DNA of 64,000 nt from Lycorma delicatula (lineage: Eukaryota; Arthropoda; Insecta; Hemiptera; Fulgoridae), in assembly GCF_047948215.1 (NCBI RefSeq), contig NC_134465.1, forward strand, positions 12,562,522 through 12,626,521, written 5' to 3'. This document shows, piece by piece, positions 44,216-58,500 of the stretch. The notes beneath the pieces were generated by a model. It saw only the letters and a program-made list of their open reading frames with translations, was not told where the DNA came from and did no database searches. Position numbers and translations under genes: made by a program. Each line of letters begins with the position of its first letter. Within the stretch, counting starts at the first letter, position 1.

Positions 44216-44218
44216 TAA
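43317..44218 (+). pseudogene. Tc1/mariner-like transposase with two frameshifts
   Basis: Only two breaks separate this from a continuous reading frame of about 300 codons, so it is much younger than the other relics. The catalytic Asp residues are all visible. The usual C-terminal region seen in the copies at 32.15 and 46.4 kb is absent. It cannot make an intact enzyme as it stands. Confidence 0.8.
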
Positions 44219-44690
44219 AATCTGACTCGTTTTGTTTAAACTGGTCCAGCAGGGCCTTGGAAATGTTTATTCGAATACGTTTTTGGTCCAAAGGGAGCAA
44301 ACGCGGGACCCAATGCGCGGATCCAATTCTTCAGTTAATATACGACAAACACGTTCTTTCGATAATGCCCAGAGAATCTGCTATCTTTCTAACCTTAATT
44401 CGTCGGTCGTCCAGTACTATTTGGTGAACGTTTTCGATGATATCGGTGGTGGTTGCAGATTTTGGCCGTCCCGAAAGCTCATCATCAACCAAGCTGGTAC
44501 GACCATGTTTAAATTCAGCTGCCCATTTTTTCATGGTGGTGATGATGGGACAAATGATGTAGACAGCGTTCAACTTGGTTTTAATCTGCGTAGTATTGCC
44601 TTTCAAATGCAAGTATTTAATCACGGCACGATATTGAAATTTTTCCTTTTTCACAAAAACACTCGCAATGACTCTAACTTTTGTTGACGA
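44216..44690 (-). mobile_element. 5' fragment of a mariner transposon
   Basis: The minus-strand frame 44654-44331 begins MKKEKFQYRAVIKYLHLKGN, continues TMKKWAAEFKHGRTSLVDDE then LSGRPKSATTTDIIENVHQI and IKVRKIADSLGI. It resumes after a stop with SAHWVPRLLPLDQKRIR and LLDQFKQNESDF (to about 44222). This is the whole DNA-binding half of a mariner transposase. It ends exactly where the opposite-strand transposon ends, so the catalytic half has been replaced or deleted. Confidence 0.8.
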
Positions 44691-44699
44691 GTGCTGCTA

Positions 44700-45785
44700 T
44701 CTTCATGTTGAGGATTAAAACTTTTCAGACAACCCTGGTATACTTTAATTATTTTTGTTCATATTTGTTTCAATAAGTATTTCTAATAAATAATATTTAA
44801 CTTTTAAAACTATTTATAAGCATTATATTTTAAGTGATTTTTATAACAGGTTGTTGATATTATGACAAACGACAAAGGGGTGAATTCCATTTTCAATAAC
44901 TTAGCCCAACTCCTCATTTTCAATAATTTTCCCTGAAAAAAACTTTCTTTTTGAAGTTAAAGAACAATGAATTTTGATATAAATCTCTACATTTGAAAGC
45001 CATTTGTTTTGATTGATCACATTAAATAAAAATAAATTTAATACCATTGGTTTAATGTTATAATTTAATAAAAAAACAAACAAATAGCACTATTCATTTT
45101 TATTTCAGGGCTGTAAAAAGATGTAACTGCATTTTGTTACAGGAATGAATACCTGTACTTTGTGTATTACACTTCAGTAAAGATTAATGTTGTTATCAAC
45201 CACCAGTAAATTTTCAGTGATGAATATGGTAGATTATTTTGTCATTATAGTAGCTTCAAAGAGAAATAAGAAAAATTACAGGATTATTAATGCAGGACTA
45301 AAGCAGTTGTCATTCCTAAGCCACAAATTATACTGGGAATTGCATAAATTAAGTGTGAAATCCTTTCATCATAATTTTACCACATAATTTTTAAAAAATG
45401 AACGTAGGACTGATAGAGGTTTAGGTAGGTTTGGTTAGCCTAGACAGGTTTAGGATTATTTTTCTTTTACAACCTTTAGTAATCAATTTCATTAAAAAAT
45501 CGTTATATCTAACTAGGAAAATCTTATTTATTTTAATAATGTGAATACTAAAAAATTACTTCTTAGACATTGTTGTACTTTTATAAGTTATTATGATGTA
45601 TTTTAAATTCAATAACTTTGACCATATTGCAGTCATATTTGTTTTTCTTATACTTAAAAATAAATTCTATCCTAAAATATAATTTATATTTTAAAACACT
45701 TTTTTCCTACCTTAAAATTAGTGTTATAACTAAATACAAAATTGTTTGTAAATGGATATTAATCATCTTGTTTTTTGTTAATTAC
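44700..45785. other. Region upstream of LRRC56 coding start
   Basis: A+T-rich. The first coding exon of LRRC56 is preceded by a splice acceptor (TTAATTACAG at 45778-45787), so a non-coding first exon and the promoter are expected here or inside the transposons to the left, but none can be pinned down. Confidence 0.4.
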
Positions 45786-45787
45786 AG

Positions 45788-46001
45788 GATGGCACCTTAT
45801 TGCCTCCAGGAATCACCAGCTGCACCTGTTCCAGAAATGGCTTATTCAGTATTAAATGACGAAGACCAACAATCACAAGGTTCATCAAATAATGAAAATC
45901 AAATTGAAGAAGAATTAGCAGGAGTTTATCCTCCACCACCAAACGCATTACCAGAATCATTACAACTGGAAAATTCTTTGCCACAATTATTAATGAGCCA
46001 A
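45788..46001 (+). CDS. LRRC56: LRRC56 exon with start codon
   Basis: Acceptor TTAATTACAG, one untranslated base, then ATG at 45789. It encodes MAPYCLQESPAAPVPEMAYS, a Gln/Asn/Glu-rich stretch, and PPPPNALPESLQLENSLPQL, ending in phase 0 at CAA|GTAATA. The acceptor directly before the ATG implies an upstream non-coding exon. Confidence 0.72.
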
Positions 46002-49000
46002 GTAATACTGTAGTAAAAATAAATATTAATACTTTTTTCTCTTGCTGAAAACTAAAAGATGTTTTCAACCTTTGTTCAAAAAGATAATATAAAAAATAAT
46101 AAATAAACAAGGAAGTAGGAAAGCATAAGGTGAAAATTTCCAAGAAAAAAAAGATAATATGACATCAGTAACTTAGATTTTTTTATGTTATAAAAATAAA
46201 AGTGTATAAAAAATATTATTGATATTTTTAAAACATATTTAATATCTTTTAACTTTGACTTATAGTAATGAATCACAAATAAAATGAAAGAGTAACTCTA
46301 ACAGTTTTTCCCTATAAATGTTTAATGTGACCATCTTTGTCACGCAGTATGCAAGCAATTGATAGCAGAGTTCATCCCATACTTAACCAGCACATTTGGA
46401 GTAGGAAGCAACAGCTGCTTCAATCCTCTCCCTCAAATCAGTAGATCATTAGATAGTGGAGGCACATACACAAGACCCTTTATAAAACTAAAGGAAAAAA
46501 TTATAAGGAATCAGATCTGGGGACCGTAAAGGCCACCGTAAACAAACTCTGACATTGAGAACGTGCAGACTGATTCAGCAGTTGGGGAAATGTTATTCAA
46601 CCAATCCCACACACAGTTGTGTTAGTGAGAAAGCATACCATCTTGTTGTCAAATAAAATTTTCTGGTCCCTATTGCAGTTGAAGAAAAAACAATATACTT
46701 AGCATATCCAAATGAGGAACTTGTTTTTTACTTGGTTTAACAAAAATTGCCCATAAACTTACCATCAGGATATAGCACAGAAAACAGATAATTTTTGGAA
46801 ATCCCTTTCAAATTGTAAGAGTTCATGGAAATTTTCTGACTCCCAGATATGGACATTGTGTGTTTACTTTTTCACTAAGGTGAAATGTTGACTGATCACT
46901 AAACACAATATAATCAAGTTATCATCATCTTTATGCTGCAACATTTTAATGACAAAGTTGGCATATACAGTGTAATCGGTAGGCTTCAGAGCTTGTAACA
47001 GCTGTAAACAGTACACATACGTGTTTCCTTAAAACATTCCACGTTGTCATCACCTTGCTACCCTTTCCCACGGACTTAAAGAACTGTGCTGGAAAGACTT
47101 GTAGTAGGTCCAATATTTTCTTCAAATCCTCTTGGTCATCACATACTATTCCCTTTACACAGACATTTCAAACCAATTATGCCATTGATGAATGTTATTG
47201 TCTCACGAAGGATCACAATTAAACTTTCAACGAAACACATGTTGAATTTTAACTACAGATTCAAATTAAGCAAACTGCAAAACACAGAAGGTCTTCTGTT
47301 CAGGAGTTTCTATCTTTGCTAGTGGCACTATCTAGTGGTAAGATAGGGTTTCAATATAATGCTATGCAAGGCAAATAAAACTTTCCTTTTATTAATCTTT
47401 GATTCTAACCTTATCAACATTGTACACCCCATCCAATAGATTTTGTAGCAAATTAAAACCCTGATTTTTTTTTTGTATACTGTATTTCATCCATATTAAA
47501 TTGAATCAATATATATAACACATTTTCTTGATAAAAATAGTACATAAATTTGTAATTTTTATACCTTATATGATGCATAATAAATGGCCAAAAAACTAGT
47601 CACACTTGCTTTCTCTGAGTATTGATGACATTCACAAAAAAGCCCTATGGGAAATAGAAAAAGTTATCACTTGTACATTTGAACATCTGCATTTTTATGA
47701 GCTCAGCATACTAATGTACAACAGTATGTTCAACACGGTGAAGAAACAAATGGGAAACCACAACTTCCTCACTGCCATTGATAAATCTGGCACGAAGACA
47801 TTATTTTGAGAGTGGCTATATCAGTTTTAGCAATGGTTTGTATTTCATATCTCCTGTAACCTTTTTATTATGGCAACTAACAAACACAAAAATTTTTCTT
47901 GTTATAGTTTACAAAAGAATGAAAAACTTACAAAAAAGTTAGTTTATTTAATTTAATTTTTTTTTTCTTCTATTTATTTTATTCTATTATCTATTTCCCC
48001 AATTTTTTTATTATATTTTGTTAGGAAAGGGAACAGTACATTAAATTTAGAAACAATTTTTTTCAAAAACTGTTTAAAATATTATTTGATTTATTTTTTA
48101 TTCTGAACTAATACATTCTGAGCTTAGAAAATTGTAAATATTTTTTCTGTATAATTTGTTTCAAATGTTAATTTTTTTAATTTTGTCACTTAAGATTTTC
48201 TCTGGTACCTGAAAAGGTACAAGTTACTCCTGATAATAGCGGTGCCTCTCCAAAACAATAAGCATTTCATACTAAAGATACTAGAAATAGGGGAAATGAC
48301 TTCAAATTACCTCATCAAATGCATTGTTGTAGGTCAATACACCAAGCCCGATCAAATATAAGTAAAATAGCCCTATAAATGATTCTTTCACTCTCTTGAT
48401 ACCACTTAAATCACATATTGGAGATCTGGTTTAACAGTTTACTTAAACTGGATACTTCCACTTGCGATAAAATTGTGGGGATAGGGAAGGATTTTTCTTT
48501 TAAAATGCCCAATTCTAATCTCAAGAGGTTCTTTGGTATTTGGAGGAAAAGAAATCTGCAAAGTCATATATTAGTAATAATAGTTTAATATGGCTCAGGA
48601 TGAAGTAATATGTTTCATCTTGAGTAAATAACCAACCTCCTACGGAACTGAGGTGGGAAAGTTTGAAGGAAATCATGAGCTACTTAGTTGTGCAGAGTGT
48701 TTGTTTCATATAATGGTCTCTCACTGGATGGAAAACTTCTTCCCCATTATGCACTCTTTTCATCTCATCTTCTTTAATGAGATTTAAGGGTTTTGAATAA
48801 TATCCACTGAGTCTGTTTTAGAGTAGAAACTGTTTAATATTTCCAGTAATGTTATTTTGTATATGGTGGCTGTAAAAAATTTCTAACCCGAGATTGAATA
48901 GCTTCTGGGTAAAGATATTTGCTTTCCTATAATGAACATAAAGATAACCAATACTTAGCTAAAAACATCAGTAATATACGTAGATATCCTTATTTTATGA

Positions 49001-52000
49001 ATCAATGAAATATAATACAACTGAAAAAACAATAATATTTGTTTAACTTACATTTTCTTTTTTTATAGTGTGGAGTGTCAGAAGAATATGAGTTGACAAA
49101 TAAAACACATATACGGTTGAGAATAATATCAAAAGATATGAGTTTACAAAGATTAAGTGTATACATGCCATCGCTAGTAGAACTTGATTTGTCTGGTAGT
49201 TGGTTGCTATCTTTAAGGTAACAATAAATATTTTTGTTTCATTTTAAGAAGAGAAAATTTAGGAGACTGTTACAATGAAATTATTATTTAAAAAAATCAT
49301 AATAATAAATAAATTTTTAGTAGTGAGTAATTTGTAGAGATGTGTCACAATTCTACCAAACTTCATTCCTGAAATGATAAACACATTTTCATCTAGAAGG
49401 TTCTAAATTCAAATTCTATGAACATATTACAAAACTCAATCCACCATCTTTAAAAAACTCATTGTATTTGAACATGAGCTTCTCATCACTACAAACTGTA
49501 AATAGATTAAACTAAATTTTGTTAAGATAAGAATTAAAAAAAAAAGCTGGAAATTTTAAATATGTTCATAACAACTTGCTTAATTATATATAGGTCAAAT
49601 AGTAAGTAAAGAAACTTGTATTTATTCATATTTCTTAATGTTTATTATGCATCACAATCAAGTGAGAAGAAATATAGTCTTGAGAAAAATCAACAATTCC
49701 TTTTGTCTTTCAGCAAATGTTCTATCAACTTTTCTCCAAGACAAATCCAGACGCATTACACAGATTAATCAAAACAGAATGATAATTTTGGATATACATT
49801 TGTTGTTAATGATAGAACCCATATGTTTGATCTACTGGTATTACAATTGTCTTTACTACTGAACTGTATGCTATCACTAAGACTTTGGATTATCATTAAG
49901 CCTAAATACTGTGATATCCTTATTTATAGCGATTCTTGTAGGGCACTTCAAGCTTTAGAAGACTTGTATTCTAGACATCTTATCACTAAAATCTGTACTG
50001 CAATCGCTGAGTTCAACTATCGCAACACACAAGTCAGTTTTTACTGGATCCCTAGTCGTATAGGAATTCCGGGTAATGAACGTGCAGATTCTGCTGCTAA
50101 AGATGCATGTGGCCAACAGTCCTTCAACGTTCGTGTTACTACTTAAGACTTAATAATTGTGTAAAACACACTCTTCAAGTGGAAGTGGTCCTCTACCAAT
50201 TGGGGTTAGGACATACCAGAGCTACTCACAGGTATCTGATATCAGCAGAAAGTGTACCACTATGCGTAAAATGCTACTGAAACTAGTCTGTGCGCCACAT
50301 CCTTGTGGATTGCATATGCCTTATGTCGTATGTCGTAAATTTAAATTGCCAAAAAACATTCGGTTAATCCTGGGCAATGATATGGAAGTTTTAGACCGGA
50401 TATTATTATTTCTATGAAGTATTAGTATTCTATATAGAATTTAATATTGTTTTTTATGTGAAACAAACAATCATTTTTGATTCTAGTATTATTTTACTCA
50501 TGTATATATTTTGTTTTGTATTGTTTATTTGTTTTTGTATTTCTCTAATCCATAGTTTTAAATTTTCTTGTATATGTTGGATAATAATTTCTTTCAGAAT
50601 GATTTTGATCAATCAAATGAAAATTTGATTCTATTCTGGTTGTAAACTTGAAATTTGCAACAAGATTCAATGCACATTGTTTCACTCTGAAATGTCAAAA
50701 AAAAATAAAATTTTCTAACGTTACTAATTAATTTACATTAATTTATTAATAATTTTCAAAGTTGAAAAGTTGAAAGAAAATATTTCAATTACTTTATGTA
50801 AAAGTAGCTCTTTTACAAGATAATTACTCTACTCCAATGAAGAGCTTATTATCACTAATAAAGTCTATGAAAGAATCTGTACAATTAGCTTCAAAACTAC
50901 AGTAACGTGCAAATTAATCCAAACACAGATGATATTTAATAAAAAGGTAATTTTATTTAGAAAAAAAATCATACCTGTAAAATTCGTGAATATCTAATAT
51001 ATGCCCTCTTTTATTGTTAATCACCTCACATACACAATTTGGCATCACTTCAACAAGTGTGTACTACACATTTTTTTTGATTTCATCATGAAACCATACC
51101 AATATTATCGCTTTTTAATGAGGTCAATTTTTGTGATACAATTCATTTTTGAGAATTGTTTTTTGACTATTGCCCAAAATTTTCTAATTCAGTTTAACTC
51201 TGGGGAGTTGCTTAGCCACAGGAACATTTTAATATTTCATTCTTCAAAAATATTTTCCATTTTTTTGGCAGCATGGCACCAAATCTTGTTAGAACATTCC
51301 ATTGCCTTGTGGGAATTTGTTTTGAAGTTGTCGCAACTCTTTCCTTCAGAATATTGATATATTCATCACTTTTCACATAACCATCTACTGGAAGTAATGA
51401 ACTAAAGCCTTCGAATATTAAACAACCCCAAAACGTTTTTCTCTGGGGATGTTTAACTGATTGTTAGATATGAGCTGGTGATGTTCTCATCTGATGCTTT
51501 TCTAACGTTTGGAACCTTTTGCCTCTGAACATTAAAATGTAACTTGTTGGAAAACATAACATTTTCTAGAATTCTTTGGTCCAGTTAGCATGTGCTTTGG
51601 CTCATAAGAGTCCTTTTTTGCACATTGCTGGTGATAAAAGCTTCTTTATAGCTGGCTGATGAGTTTTCCATCCAGTTGCAAGAAGTCTGTGACTAATAGT
51701 TGTTACATGTTGATCTGTTCCACTGGCGATGTTCCATTGTCGATTTAAGTCCACAGCAGATAATTTTAGATCAAGTTTACATTTTTCAATAACTGATCCT
51801 GTATTGGAGTAGTTCTTCTTTATGGCTACACTGCCTTTCCTCTGAGGTAAAAAGGAATAAGTTTCTTTAAATTGTTTTAAATAGCATTCTCTGTCCCTAG
51901 TCCAACACCACACTTAGAAGCTATTTTTGTTGTGTCATATTGGTATGCTCAAAAAGAGAAACAATTTTTGAACATTTACTTAGCGTTATGTCCATGATTA

Positions 52001-55000
52001 TATATTCAAGGCACACAGAAAAAAAATGAAAATATGGTTTTGTAATAAAAAATGAAATAAGTTTTTACAAAATACTATTTATAACATGAGAATTGCTAAA
52101 TAAAAGGTACAATAACTTCACGTTACACAAACAACTTAAAAAGAATGGATGTAGTCAAACACTATAGCCACAATATAAAAATGAAAAATTTTCTATGTTC
52201 AGATTAATTTGCACACTACTGTATTATCTAGAAGAATTATTCCCATGACATCATTAATTTATATTTAAACTTAAACTAAAAAAATTCCTTTAACCAGATC
52301 ACTATTAACCTACTGATAGTCTTTTAAATAATACTAATTAAATAAACCAAAATTTCCTTATCAGCAAATGCCAGAAGGATCAAGGAAACAAAGAAGTAGC
52401 ATATCTATTCACTCCTGATATTATTTACATATTACCGATCTCTATGGCACAATGGTACCATCAGTCTTTCATCAAGAAGGTCTGGGTTCAAATCTCTGTC
52501 AGGCTTGGCAATTTTCATATGTTTAAAATTAATTTTTTTTATTTTGAGAATAAGTAAAAGATAAAATGAATTATATATTTATAATTCATTTCATTTTAAT
52601 AAATTAATTTATTACAACAAAAAATGTAAATTTTTAAAAATGAATAAAAATGAATCTATTTTACAGAGATTTAGGTTGCGGCCTCAGAATCAAAATATTA
52701 AAAGTTGCTCGTTGTAATTTAGACTGTCTTGATGGATTATTTGGTTTATCTTTTTTACAAGAACTGCATGCTAGTTCTAATTCAATAGCAGATATTGGAT
52801 CATGTGCTGTATTAACACACTTACAATTATTAGATTTGAGCAGGTGAGTTTATAAATGTTATCAAAAGTATATAAAAAAATTATAGAATTTTATTATAAG
52901 ACCATACTACTGTTAGTGACCAAAAAAAACTATATATAAATATTTTTTTACAAACTAATGTCCAAAACTCTTGCTTTAAGGATTTTGAAAAGAAAATAAT
53001 TAATTTCTTCAATAAATATTATAGAATGCAAATTTTAGTAGCGTTACACAATAATAATTATTAATTTAAAATTACTTTTATTTGCTAGTAATTTATCTCT
53101 AGTTATGTAATTAAATACCTACAATTTTGAATTTCAATCTGCCATTAGAAACTGTTAAAATTAATTCTTTTTTAACAGTAGAAAGAGAAAGAGAATGCCG
53201 CAGCTTTCATGTATTTTGGGTAATAAATACTCAAATGTTGAGAAATAAGTACCTCCTTATCATCTTGAAAACTATCTTTCCATAAGTAAAATAAAATTAA
53301 AAAAAAATTCCATTAAATTGTACACTAAGGTAGAACAAATTTTATACCAAATGCACAATTCTTCTTCCTTCTAAATATTAGAAATGTAGAATATATCACT
53401 CTGTAATCGCAGCCATACAAATTTAAAAATAATTTTACTGAATATAGGAGTACAACTCAACACTCATCTTATTACCTTAAATAAGAGATAGCCTTTATTT
53501 TCATTTTGATATATCATGTACTCCCTTTAAGTATTTTTAATTAATTACAACGTTTTTAAACCAAACTCGATTAGTAAAAAAAATATTAAGAATGTAGAAG
53601 AAGTATTATTTTAAAAAATGTAAAAATTTTTTATATTTATCTAGATAGATAAACCATGGAGAGTGTTTATTACCCAAAATATACAAAAGCAGCTGCATTA
53701 CAGGGGCTCATCATAAACCATGATGCAATTTTTTTTAAATAAAGAGACACCAGTTTACAAATGAACTTTTACAACCAACAGAATATAGATAAAAAAAGCA
53801 AAAAAGGAAAATGTGTATAGGGACCCTACTAACAGAAAAACCAAACAAAGGTTAGAGTTAAACTCAGAATCACTCAAAAATAGCAAAGTGGAAAAATAAA
53901 AAGAGCAAATCAATATTAATCAGGAAAAAATAAAACAATGAAAGATGCAAAAAGTGACTAAGATAGGATTGTAAAGGGTCCTCAAAAAATGAACAACAAC
54001 TGAAAAATAATGCATTTAAATATATTTTTATGCAGACAAAAGTGTAATAGACATCTTTTCCCCAATTTAAAATATTTGCTAAGCTAAAATTGCACCTAAA
54101 TCATATATTATCTATATTAGTACTGTGTGCGGATTTGAAACTCTGCCCCAATGCCAGACAATGTTGCCATACGATCAAGGAGAATGTGATGAACCTTTAT
54201 GTGGTAGTTATGCAATGAGCAAATTGGAGCGTCTCCAGAAACACTACTTATCCATGCTTAATTGTGCACCAAACACAGGGAACAAAGGATGATCTCTTCA
54301 TGGAGATATGTACTGTTGATAAGAACCAAAAAGTTGTACATAATTGTTATTGTATTAATTTGTTTTTAACCTGTAAATATTTAATCATTTTAATTAAACA
54401 TTTTGAAAAAACTTTTTTTATTTTTTACAGAAATCGAGTTAATAATCTTGGTGAAATAAGTTTTCTTGGAATATGTTCCGAATTAACAGATTTAGATTTA
54501 TCTGAAAATCCAGTCAGTGAATATATGGAATATAGAGATGTTGTTACACAACTTTTACCGGGGCTTATTAGACTTAATGGAGAACCCCTTGCTGTACATG
54601 GTGGGTAAAATGTATTAGAATAAATTTTTAGAAATTAGTAGAATTGAAAATATCTAAACTAGAGTTTAGATAGAAATATGAATAACAATACTAACAAACT
54701 AAAAGTAGCAAATAAAACAAATGAAGAAGACTAAACAAAATTTACTTTAGATAAATGCTAGTAAAAATAAACTTAAAAAAAAATCATCCAAGATATACAA
54801 ACAAATAATTCTAAATAAAATAATTAATCGATATTATGCAATCATTTTGAGGAAAATCAGACATAGAAACAAAATGGAATGCAAATCAACAATTCAAATT
54901 ATAAATTTATAACTAATATGAATTCATGACATAAAATACTGTTTTAGGTAAGTGCAAGTACACTTTGAATATATCAGGGTGTAACATCTTAGAGGGTATA

Positions 55001-55485
55001 AAGAAAGAAATAACAGATTCTGTTATGTATTCTGAATAGTATAATATGTTTACATTTAAACATCATGTTGACCTTTGACCCCTGACAAAATTTGATGGTT
55101 GAATATGTAATCATGTTTTCTAGGATGAACTTGTGTTTCCAGTTAAATTTTCGCGCTGAAAGAGTGGATTTACTGCCAAATATATATTAAAACATGGGTT
55201 TGAGTTACCCCTATAAAATCACATAAAGAACCAACAATGGAATCTGTGAAAAAGAGTATCTAACAAAACTTTAAAAAAAAAAAGTCATTGTGGAAAAAAT
55301 AAAACTTTTTGTTATTTCAACTAGATCTTATTTTATTTTGTTTTTCAGACACAGAGCAATTTGTGATACTGTTATAAATCTACATTTAATACATTATCTA
55401 AATATGTACAATTTTATATGGAACATCAGTACCCTTATATACGAATATAAAGATGTTTAGATCAACTAATTTTATTCATAAATAA

Positions 55486-55527
<42 letters not shown>

Positions 55528-58500
55528 GACCATAGATTTAATCTAATTTTCTACATGTGTTATAATGTCAACTTTCAAGAGATTTAATATGAACACACAT
55601 TCATCATTGAAAGTAGTCAGTCGTTCTTTAGTGTATTCAAATAAACCCATGAAAAGAGACGTTTGCATTCCAATGTCATTTTGATTGTTGGTTCTTTGGT
55701 GTAATTTTGAAGGTGTCTCAAACCCGTGTTTTACTATGTATTTTGCAGTAAATTTACTCTTTCAGCATGAAAATTGAACTGAAAACACAAGTTCATCCTA
55801 AAAAACATGACCACATATTCAACCGTCAAATTTTGTCAGGGGTCAAAGGTCAACAAGACGGTTAAATGTAAACATATTATACTACTATTCTGATATGTGG
55901 TTGATAGAAAAACCAAGAATTTTTGTAACTACGTTGGTCATTCCAAATTGTGTCTGAAGTTACAACAGAAAGCCATAAAACATGATAATGTTGCAGTAGC
56001 TATATAATCTTAATTTACACTATTCATCTGCTGATCAAAGTTCATTCTAGTTAAGCAGTGATCAAAGAAACATACGAAACTTTTTGTCATGTTTCTTTCA
56101 GGATAAGTTGCATGAAATGTAGTTTTTTTACACAAAGTGCTACATCAACATGTTAATGGATAAATGTATTATCTGAGTTATAATATATTAAAACCAACAA
56201 AACAGTAAAATATAGCTTGACATTATGAAAGAGGCATTTAGAAATTTAAAATGAACAGGGAACAGGTAACAACTCAATTGTGACTGATGAACTTAATCAA
56301 AAATTTTGATTACACATAATTTGCAATACATGATTTTTGATTTTACAAATGAATTTTCACAAATTCTAAAACTTTTCAGACAACAATCCAAAATAATAGT
56401 ATGAGGGACTCACACAGAATGTAATTCTTCTGCATTATATTGTACAGAACATTTCTGCAGATTACACAAAGACTTTACCAGAGCTTTCTTAATTAATTAT
56501 TCTTTGTCATGTTTAACATTCCTATGTCAGTAGATTATTTCTTCTCATAGATTTCCCACATTTTGCCTTTCCCTTTCTCTGCCTGATACAATGACCCCAT
56601 GCCTGTACAATGTAAAAATGTTCCGTTGTTTTTTGAATAAGATACTCGCTTAATCCCAGAGTAAGATTACAGCAATCTGTTTAATTTTACACGTACGTAG
56701 ACATTGTGTAATTTGGTACAGGAGTGATTCTATCTACGGATCTGTTTCATATCCAGTAATGGCAAAGAAAGCTCATGATTTAGGTTCTTATTGGATAACC
56801 ATAACGTCTTAATTCTTTATAATATATTCCACATACATAATTATGTACTTGAATGATGCACCTAAAATCAGTTTACAAATGCTAAAACAATAGATACTGA
56901 TTTTTCTCTATGTAAATTACATTAAATGATTCAAATTATCTTATTTTTTACATTTTGTAATTTGACAAGTGTACAGCCATAAGAAATTAATGATCACGTT
57001 GGTAATGAAAAAAATAATAAAAATCTGATACATTTAATCTGTTTCTATTAGTTTTTTGTTCTTTTTATCCTTACTTCATCTATTATTTAATTTTTTTAAA
57101 AATACATTAAAAAAAATAATTACTTTGTTACACATTATTTGTGGATTCATCATTATTCTTAAACATAAATATACATAATTAAAGAAATATTGTTAAATAA
57201 TTTAATTGTTAAAGGCAAAAATTCTATGTTATATAGAGTTACTTATGTAAAACACTCAAAATAATTATTATTGTAGTAAAAAAAATTTTCACACATTACA
57301 TTAATTGTAAAAAAAACTTATTGTAAAAAAAAGAATAAAAGTGATAGTCATAGTACAAAAGAAGTTTCATTTTATAACCTTGAATAAAGCAATAATATTT
57401 AAAAAAGATTTAATCATTTTATCATGAGGTTGATGAATAAGTATTTATACTGCATTTGAATTTTCTTTTAAACCATGTATTATTAAATAAATTTTTAAAG
57501 TAACCCCTTATATAATTTAAAATTATCGGAGATTCTTTTCCATTAATACAATTTTAATATCTGTAATACATTTACTTTAACAACTCTAAATAAGTAATTT
57601 TTATGTTCAAACAAATACCATTTTGCACTTCACTTCTTTTTCTTTATTTCTGTTGAAGAAAAAAATTATTATTTGTCTTCTGTTTTATACTTTTGGTTTT
57701 CAAAGTAATCTTTTCTTTACTGAAATTTGTATATTAATGACTAGAAAGAATACTCACAATTTTCTTATTCTGGTGATTATGGAACTGAAGTTATGGTATT
57801 CTGAAAATATTTACTGCAAGCTACATTTTTAAAATCATATATAACTATATAAACTACCAGCCAAAGTTCATAAATAAATTTTTGTAATAAAAACATTTCT
57901 AAACATATTAGTAATTATTATTAATGACCTTAGTATTGCAATTAATAAACTAAATATTATAATGTTCAGACCACATGTACATTAATTGAGACACAAATAA
58001 CAAATAAGAGCACTAAAAACATTAGAATCAACCAAATCGCATAGTAAAACCAGGATCCATAAACAACATAATGATATTAACCCACAGTATTCAAATTTTG
58101 GCACCCAGCACTTATAAACCAAAATCTTAATATGACTGAACAATTGAGATTCACATGCACTGAATTTGACAAGAATAAAAAGAGTTTAGCAAATAAATAC
58201 AGGATTATTTCACTACTTAAAATTTCCAAACCATTTAGGAATAAGATGAATATTCTTATTACCATCAAAACAGTACCTTTTTTCCTGGGGAAGGTATTGT
58301 ATAATTATCTGAAGAAATCTTCTAAAATAATTTTTTTTTAATAATTTTAAAGTGATTTTAAAGCAAAATATAAAATTAAATGATATGTATTTAGAGAAAA
58401 TTAAATAGTGTTTTATAATTCCTGAAAAATGGGAAAAACAGAAAAGAGCATAGACTTTTAAAATATGGTAACCAGAAAATGTTGAAAATAAATTATACTT

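Noticed and set aside
52436..52520. Functional tRNA gene
   Set aside because: A and B boxes are present but paired acceptor ends and a clean cloverleaf are not; it fits a SINE head better.
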